DNA of 43,907 bases from Nocardia carnea (GTDB lineage Bacteria > Actinomycetota > Actinomycetes > Mycobacteriales > Mycobacteriaceae): assembly GCF_029868855.1 (NCBI RefSeq), contig NZ_JARWOV010000262.1, forward strand, positions 1-43,907, in the 5' to 3' direction. Under the pieces are notes generated by a model. The model was given only the letters and a program-made list of their open reading frames with translations. It ran no database searches and was not told the DNA's origin. Positions 40,617-43,907 of the stretch are shown piece after piece. Position 1 is the first letter of the stretch. Every line of letters begins with the position of its first letter. The translations under genes and the position numbers were made by a program.

Positions 40617-41741
40617 TCAGCCGAGTTTCTCGACCACCCAATCGACGCAGCGGGTGAGCTGAGCCACGTCCTCCGGATCGATGGCCGGGAACATACCGAT
40701 GCGCAGCTGATTGCGGCCCAGTTTCCGATACGGCTCGGTATCGACGATCCCATTGGCCCGCAGCGTCTTGGCGACCGCGGCGGCGTCCACCGAGTCGGCG
40801 AAGTCGATGGTGCCGACCACCTGGGAGCGGTGGGCCGGATCGGCGACGAAGGGGGTTGCGTATTCGCTGGCCTCGGCCCAGGCGTACAGCCGGGAGGAAG
40901 AATCCAGCGTCCGTTTCACCGCCCAGTCCAGGCCGCCGTTACGGTTCAGCCAATCGATCTGATCGGCGAACATGAGCAGGGTGGCCAGTGCCGGGGTGTT
41001 GTAGGTCTGGTCTTTGACGCTGTTCTCGATCGCAATGGGCAGCGACAGGAAATCGGGGGTCCAGCGACCGGAATCCTTGATCTCCTGCACCCGCGCCAGC
41101 GCGGCCGGGCTCATCAGCGCGATCCACAGCCCGCCGTCGGCGGCGAAGCATTTCTGCGGCGCGAAATAGTAGATATCGGCATCGGTGATATCCACCGGCA
41201 ACCCGCCGGCGCCGGAGGTGGCGTCGATGGCGACGAGGGCATTGTCCGATCCCGCCGGCCGTTGCACCGGAACCGATACTCCGGTGGAGGTTTCGTTGTG
41301 CGCCCAGGCGATCAGATCGGCGGCCGGATCGGCGACCGGCTCCGGCGCGCTCCCCGGATCGGCCGATACGACGATCGGATCGCCGAGGAACGGATTCTTC
41401 TTGGTGACACTGGCGAACTTGGAGCTGAATTCGCCGTAGGTCAGATGCAGGGAGCGCTCGCGGACCAGGCCGAACGCGGCAGCATCCCAGAAAGCCGTGG
41501 TGCCACCGTTGCCGAGGACGACCTCGTAGCCTTCGGGCAGGGAGAACAGGTCCCGCAGCCCGGCCCGTACGCGGGCGACCACATCCTTGACCGGTTTCTG
41601 CCGGTGGCTGGTGCCGAACACCGAGGCACCCACCTCCACCAGGGACTGCAGCTGCTCCGGGCGGACCTTGGACGGGCCGCAACCGAAACGACCGTCGGTG
41701 GGCTTGAGCTCATCGGGGATGGTCGGGAACGCACTGGTCAT
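40617..41741 (-). CDS. serC: phosphoserine aminotransferase
   Basis: PLP enzyme converting 3-phosphohydroxypyruvate and glutamate to phosphoserine (serine and, via the same reaction type, pyridoxal biosynthesis). The 374-residue product is a class V aminotransferase: RFGCGPSKVRPEQLQSL (phosphate site), GTSHRQKPVKDVV, LGNGGTTAFWDAA, AHNETSTGV, DATSGAGGLPVD and the PLP lysine in YFAPQKCFAADGGLW, ending RIGMFPAIDPEDVAQLTRCVDWVVEKLG. The ATG at 41741 lies 7 bases after TACGCT (minus strand 41749-41754), so probably leaderless; the TTG two codons upstream is less likely. It is the Rv0884c position. Confidence 0.96.
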   Translation of the reverse strand: MTSAFPTIPDELKPTDGRFGCGPSKVRPEQLQSLVEVGASVFGTSHRQKPVKDVVARVRAGLRDLFSLPEGYEVVLGNGGTTAFWDAAAFGLVRERSLHLTYGEFSSKFASVTKKNPFLGDPIVVSADPGSAPEPVADPAADLIAWAHNETSTGVSVPVQRPAGSDNALVAIDATSGAGGLPVDITDADIYYFAPQKCFAADGGLWIALMSPAALARVQEIKDSGRWTPDFLSLPIAIENSVKDQTYNTPALATLLMFADQIDWLNRNGGLDWAVKRTLDSSSRLYAWAEASEYATPFVADPAHRSQVVGTIDFADSVDAAAVAKTLRANGIVDTEPYRKLGRNQLRIGMFPAIDPEDVAQLTRCVDWVVEKLG

Positions 41742-41804
41742 GGCCAACAGCGTAGCCGCGCCGTTGCTGTGCCGCGTACCACACTCCGGCTAACGTGAGT
41801 GGGT

Positions 41805-42518
41805 ATGAGCATGCGGTCGTCGAGGGGCCCTGCCGGAGATGGATCCGATGACGGCCGTGGCGGCGGTCACGGCGCGGAACCGGGTCCACCGGCGCCGGGT
41901 GGGTGGCTGCGCGGACTGCTGCCGCGGCGTTTCCGCCGTCGCGGTGAGGCGCCCAGCGGTGCCGATCGCCGGGAGTTGCTGACCTACGGCACGGCCGGTT
42001 CGGCCACGGTCCTGGCGGCCGGTACCCGGCGGCGTGAACCCGGCTATACATTCCGGGTCCGTGTCCGGCTGCCCGGGGTGGCGCCCTACGAGGCCCAGGT
42101 CCGGCAGCGCGTATCGGGCGCCGAACTGGACCGGATGCGCCCCGGTGATCTGGTGTGCTGCCGGGTGGACCCGCACGACCGCGACCGCATGGTGCTGTAC
42201 CCGCCAGGGGAGGCCGATCCCGGGCGGGCCGCGTCGGCGAAAATCCTGTCCGACGGACGCCGGGCCACCGCGACCGTACTGGCGGTGAATCCGGTCGAGG
42301 TCGACTATTGCGGCTGCGACGATCCGGTCATGCGCCTGGACCTGGAGATACGGGCCTGGGACGAACCGGAGCCCTGGCATGTGCGCGTCGTCCAACCGGT
42401 GCCCCTGTCCGCGATCGAACTCCTGGACCTGGGTGCCAGACTCCGGGTCGCGTTTTTCACGGTCGACAGCGGCGAATCGGTCGCGATCGATTGGGAAGCC
42501 GACCCGGACTGCGTCTGA
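41805..42518 (+). CDS. conserved actinobacterial protein with two tandem beta-rich repeats
   Basis: A 237-residue protein without signal or membrane segment. After a Gly/Arg-rich N-terminus (about 1-50), two copies of a similar 75-residue unit follow. Unit 1 is GSATVLAAGTRRREPGYTFRV ... RMRPGDLVCCRVDPHDRDRMVLYP (about 65-136). Unit 2 is RATATVLAVNPVEVDY ... LLDLGARLRVAFFTVDSGESVAIDW (about 150-232). Each unit reads as a short beta-barrel with a [DL]-[LR]-x-[VC] strand and a final basic/acidic D-x-x-[DE] turn, so an ancient duplication is likely. Function unknown. The ATG at 41805 follows TAACGT (41791-41796) by 8 bases. Divergent from serC. Confidence 0.72.
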   Translation: MSMRSSRGPAGDGSDDGRGGGHGAEPGPPAPGGWLRGLLPRRFRRRGEAPSGADRRELLTYGTAGSATVLAAGTRRREPGYTFRVRVRLPGVAPYEAQVRQRVSGAELDRMRPGDLVCCRVDPHDRDRMVLYPPGEADPGRAASAKILSDGRRATATVLAVNPVEVDYCGCDDPVMRLDLEIRAWDEPEPWHVRVVQPVPLSAIELLDLGARLRVAFFTVDSGESVAIDWEADPDCV

Positions 42519-42613
42519 CGGAAGGAACCGCGGTCGCCTCGCGCGTTGGTGGCGAGGTCTTCACCGGATGCTCGCCCGCCGGGCCGGCGCTCAGCCGTAT
42601 CGGTCCGGCTACA

Positions 42614-42644
42614 CGTTGTGCCCGCGAGTATGGCGGGCACAACG
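42614..42644 (-). terminator. terminator of citrate synthase gene
   Basis: Perfect 12-bp inverted repeat (42614-42625 with 42633-42644), 7-base loop, about 50 bases after the citA stop and in the gap before the convergent 41805-42518 gene. A smaller hairpin CCTCGC/GCGAGG lies at 42537-42557. Either direction is possible. Confidence 0.7.
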
Positions 42645-42696
42645 CATGCATCGAACGGGCGGACTCGCGCTGCGGGCCGCGGGCCGCGGGCCGACG

Positions 42697-43842
42697 CTAT
42701 CCGGCCGCGACGCTGTCCCAGCCCGCGACCTCTTGCGGTGGTCGTGGGCCCGGGCCGGTGTAGATGGCGGCCGGGCGCACCAGTTTGCCGAGTTTCTTCT
42801 GTTCCATGATGTGCGCGCACCAGCCCGCGGTCCGGCCGCAGGTGAACATCGCCGGCATCATATGGGCCGGGACCTCGGCGAAGTCGAGCATGACCGCTGC
42901 CCAGAATTCGACATTGGTCTCGATGGCGCGGTCGGGGCGGCGTTCGCGGAGTTCGGCCAGCGCCGCCTGTTCGAGGGCGGCCGCCACTTCGTAGCGCGGG
43001 GCGGCCAGGCGCCGGGCGGTATCGCGCAGGACCCGGGCCCGTGGGTCTTCGGCGCGGTAGACCCGGTGACCGAAGCCCATGAGCTTCTCCTTGCGGTCCA
43101 GGATTCCCTTGACCAGGGCGCGCGCGTCGCCGGTACGTTCCACTTCTTCGATCATGGGCAGTACCCGGGCCGGTGCGCCGCCGTGCAGCGGGCCGGACAT
43201 CGCGCCGATGGCGCCCGAGAGCGCGGCGGCGACGTCGGCTCCGGTGGAGGCGATGACGCGGGCGGTGAACGTGGAGGCGTTCATCCCGTGTTCGGCGGCC
43301 GATACCCAGTAGGCGTCGATGGCCTCGGTGTGCCGCGGGTCCGGGTCGCCTTTCCAGCGCGTCATGAACCGTTCGGTGACCGTGGTGCATTCGTCGATCC
43401 GGCGCTGCGGTACCGCGGGCTGGTAGATACCGCGCGCGGATTGCGCGACGTAGGACAGAGCCATCACCGATGCGCGGGCCAGGTTCTCCCGGGCGGTGGC
43501 TTCGTCGATATCGAGCAGCGGCTGGTAGCCCCAGATGGGGGCGAGCATCGCCAGCCCGGCCTGCACATCGACCCGGACGTCGCCGGTGTGCACCGGCAGC
43601 GGGAACGGTTCGGCCGGTGGGAGGCCGTGCCCGAACTCGCCGTCCACCAGCAGCGCCCAGACATCGCCGAAGGTGACCCGGTTGGTGACCAGGTCTTCGA
43701 TGTCCACGCCGCGGTAGCGCAGGGCGCCGCCGTCTTTGTCGGGTTCGGCGATATCTGTGGTGAACGCGACCACCCCCTCGAGGCCGCTGACGAAATCGTC
43801 CGGGACCTGGCCGGCCCCTGCAATGCCGGAATTGGTGGTCAT
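42697..43842 (-). CDS. citA: citrate synthase 2
   Basis: Condenses oxaloacetate with acetyl-CoA. The 381-residue product carries the citrate synthase set: FTTDIAEPDKDGGALRYRGVDIEDLV at the N-terminus, AISGAIGAMSGPLHGGAPARVL with a catalytic His, MGFGHRVYRAEDPRARVLRDTA with the second His, NVEFWAAVMLDFAEVPAHMMPAMFTCGRTAGWCAHIMEQ with the Asp/Phe substrate loop, and a C-terminal RPAAIYTGPGPRPPQEV. Short type, distinct from the main gltA enzyme; Rv0889c (citA) is the counterpart. AAGGAGAG 7 bases before the ATG at 43842; the upstream in-frame ATG (43860) overlaps the RBS and is rejected. Confidence 0.94.
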   Translation of the reverse strand: MTTNSGIAGAGQVPDDFVSGLEGVVAFTTDIAEPDKDGGALRYRGVDIEDLVTNRVTFGDVWALLVDGEFGHGLPPAEPFPLPVHTGDVRVDVQAGLAMLAPIWGYQPLLDIDEATARENLARASVMALSYVAQSARGIYQPAVPQRRIDECTTVTERFMTRWKGDPDPRHTEAIDAYWVSAAEHGMNASTFTARVIASTGADVAAALSGAIGAMSGPLHGGAPARVLPMIEEVERTGDARALVKGILDRKEKLMGFGHRVYRAEDPRARVLRDTARRLAAPRYEVAAALEQAALAELRERRPDRAIETNVEFWAAVMLDFAEVPAHMMPAMFTCGRTAGWCAHIMEQKKLGKLVRPAAIYTGPGPRPPQEVAGWDSVAAG

Positions 43843-43879
43843 ACGCGACTCTCCTTTCAACAGGACTCTATCGCTTTGC

Positions 43880-43891
43880 TACTCCGGAGTA
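43880..43891. promoter_or_regulatory. 12-bp perfect palindrome in the divergent citA promoter region
   Basis: TACTCCGGAGTA (43880-43891) overlaps the -35 area of a citA promoter (TTACTC, 16 bases, TAGAGT on the minus strand). On the other strand it touches TAACGT (43890-43895), a -10 candidate for the gene beginning at 43903. Well placed to repress both directions. The binding protein is unknown. Confidence 0.55.
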
Positions 43892-43902
43892 ACGTCTGGC
43901 CC

Positions 43903-43907
43903 ATGTC
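43903..43907 (+). CDS. possible first codons of a divergent gene, cut by the window edge
   Basis: ATG at 43903-43905 lies 7 bases after TAACGT (43890-43895), the spacing seen at many other leaderless starts in this window. Only one and two-thirds codons are inside, so nothing of the product can be read. In some related genomes pdxH (pyridoxamine phosphate oxidase) is divergent from citA; that is only a guess here. Confidence 0.3.

Noticed and set aside
1..43907. CRISPR arrays, insertion sequences, toxin-antitoxin pairs, defence islands
   Set aside because: No regularly spaced repeats, transposase motifs or typical small paired genes were found; most of the window is syntenic core genome.

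Overview
The window is chromosomal core DNA from a high-GC actinobacterium of the Mycobacteriales, most likely Nocardia or a close relative. This rests on a GC-rich composition with GC-rich third codon positions, many GTG starts, a DesA-type acyl-ACP desaturase, an Rpf protein, a polyprenol-mannose synthase and a large PlsB2. Two blocks follow the gene order I recall for M. tuberculosis: bases 1-4103 match Rv0822c-Rv0824c (LCP protein, Dus, DesA1), and bases 17741-43842 follow Rv0861c-Rv0889c (XPB helicase to citrate synthase 2) with small changes. No insertion sequence, prophage, integrase or CRISPR array was seen.

Layout. 1-4.1 kb: truncated N-terminus of a probable LytR-CpsA-Psr protein, tRNA-dihydrouridine synthase, an Mce-associated-type membrane protein and DesA1. 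4.4-6.5 kb: tRNA-Lys, a long gene-free region and an ArpA/ScbR-like TetR regulator, then tRNA-Glu, tRNA-Asp and tRNA-Phe. 6.5-11.6 kb: a tiny conserved protein, polyprenol-phosphate mannose synthase, and the plsB-plsC phospholipid acyltransferase pair. 12.2-17.4 kb: a short-chain dehydrogenase, an AhpD-like carboxymuconolactone decarboxylase protein, a class I DAHP synthase behind a leader peptide and attenuator, a GNAT acetyltransferase, an ECF41-type sigma factor and a LysE exporter. 17.7-26.8 kb: XPB helicase, a membrane protein, a secreted M1 metallopeptidase, the helicase-associated/WYL protein, RpfA with an elaborate leader, a cold-shock protein and a DUF2771 lipoprotein-like or membrane-anchored protein. 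26.8-43.9 kb: an MFS protein with a very long disordered N-terminus, a glutaminyl cyclotransferase-like lipoprotein, a DUF3027 protein, a large GHKL-type ATPase, TetR and MarR regulators, small membrane proteins, a SPOUT RNA methyltransferase, the cell-division protein SepH, SerC, an internally duplicated protein and citrate synthase 2.

The most interesting signals are regulatory. (i) Upstream of the DAHP synthase lies an apparently leaderless 23-codon peptide with consecutive Tyr-Phe-Trp-Phe codons, a near-perfect antiterminator and an intrinsic terminator: a complete ribosome-mediated attenuator. (ii) An ECF41-type promoter precedes the AhpD-like gene, while the ECF41 sigma gene lies 2.2 kb away, beyond the DAHP synthase. 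(iii) Two gamma-butyrolactone-receptor-like operators lie upstream of the ArpA-like regulator. (iv) rpfA has a CRP-type palindrome, an 11-bp-spaced direct repeat and a possible c-di-AMP riboswitch. (v) An IdeR/DtxR-like box stands alone between plsB and the dehydrogenase. (vi) A 17-bp gap holds two overlapping, oppositely oriented -10 elements for two apparently leaderless genes. About half of the genes start 6-8 bases after a -10-like hexamer, so leaderless transcription looks common here.

All calls come from reading the sequence and from family knowledge; no database search was run.
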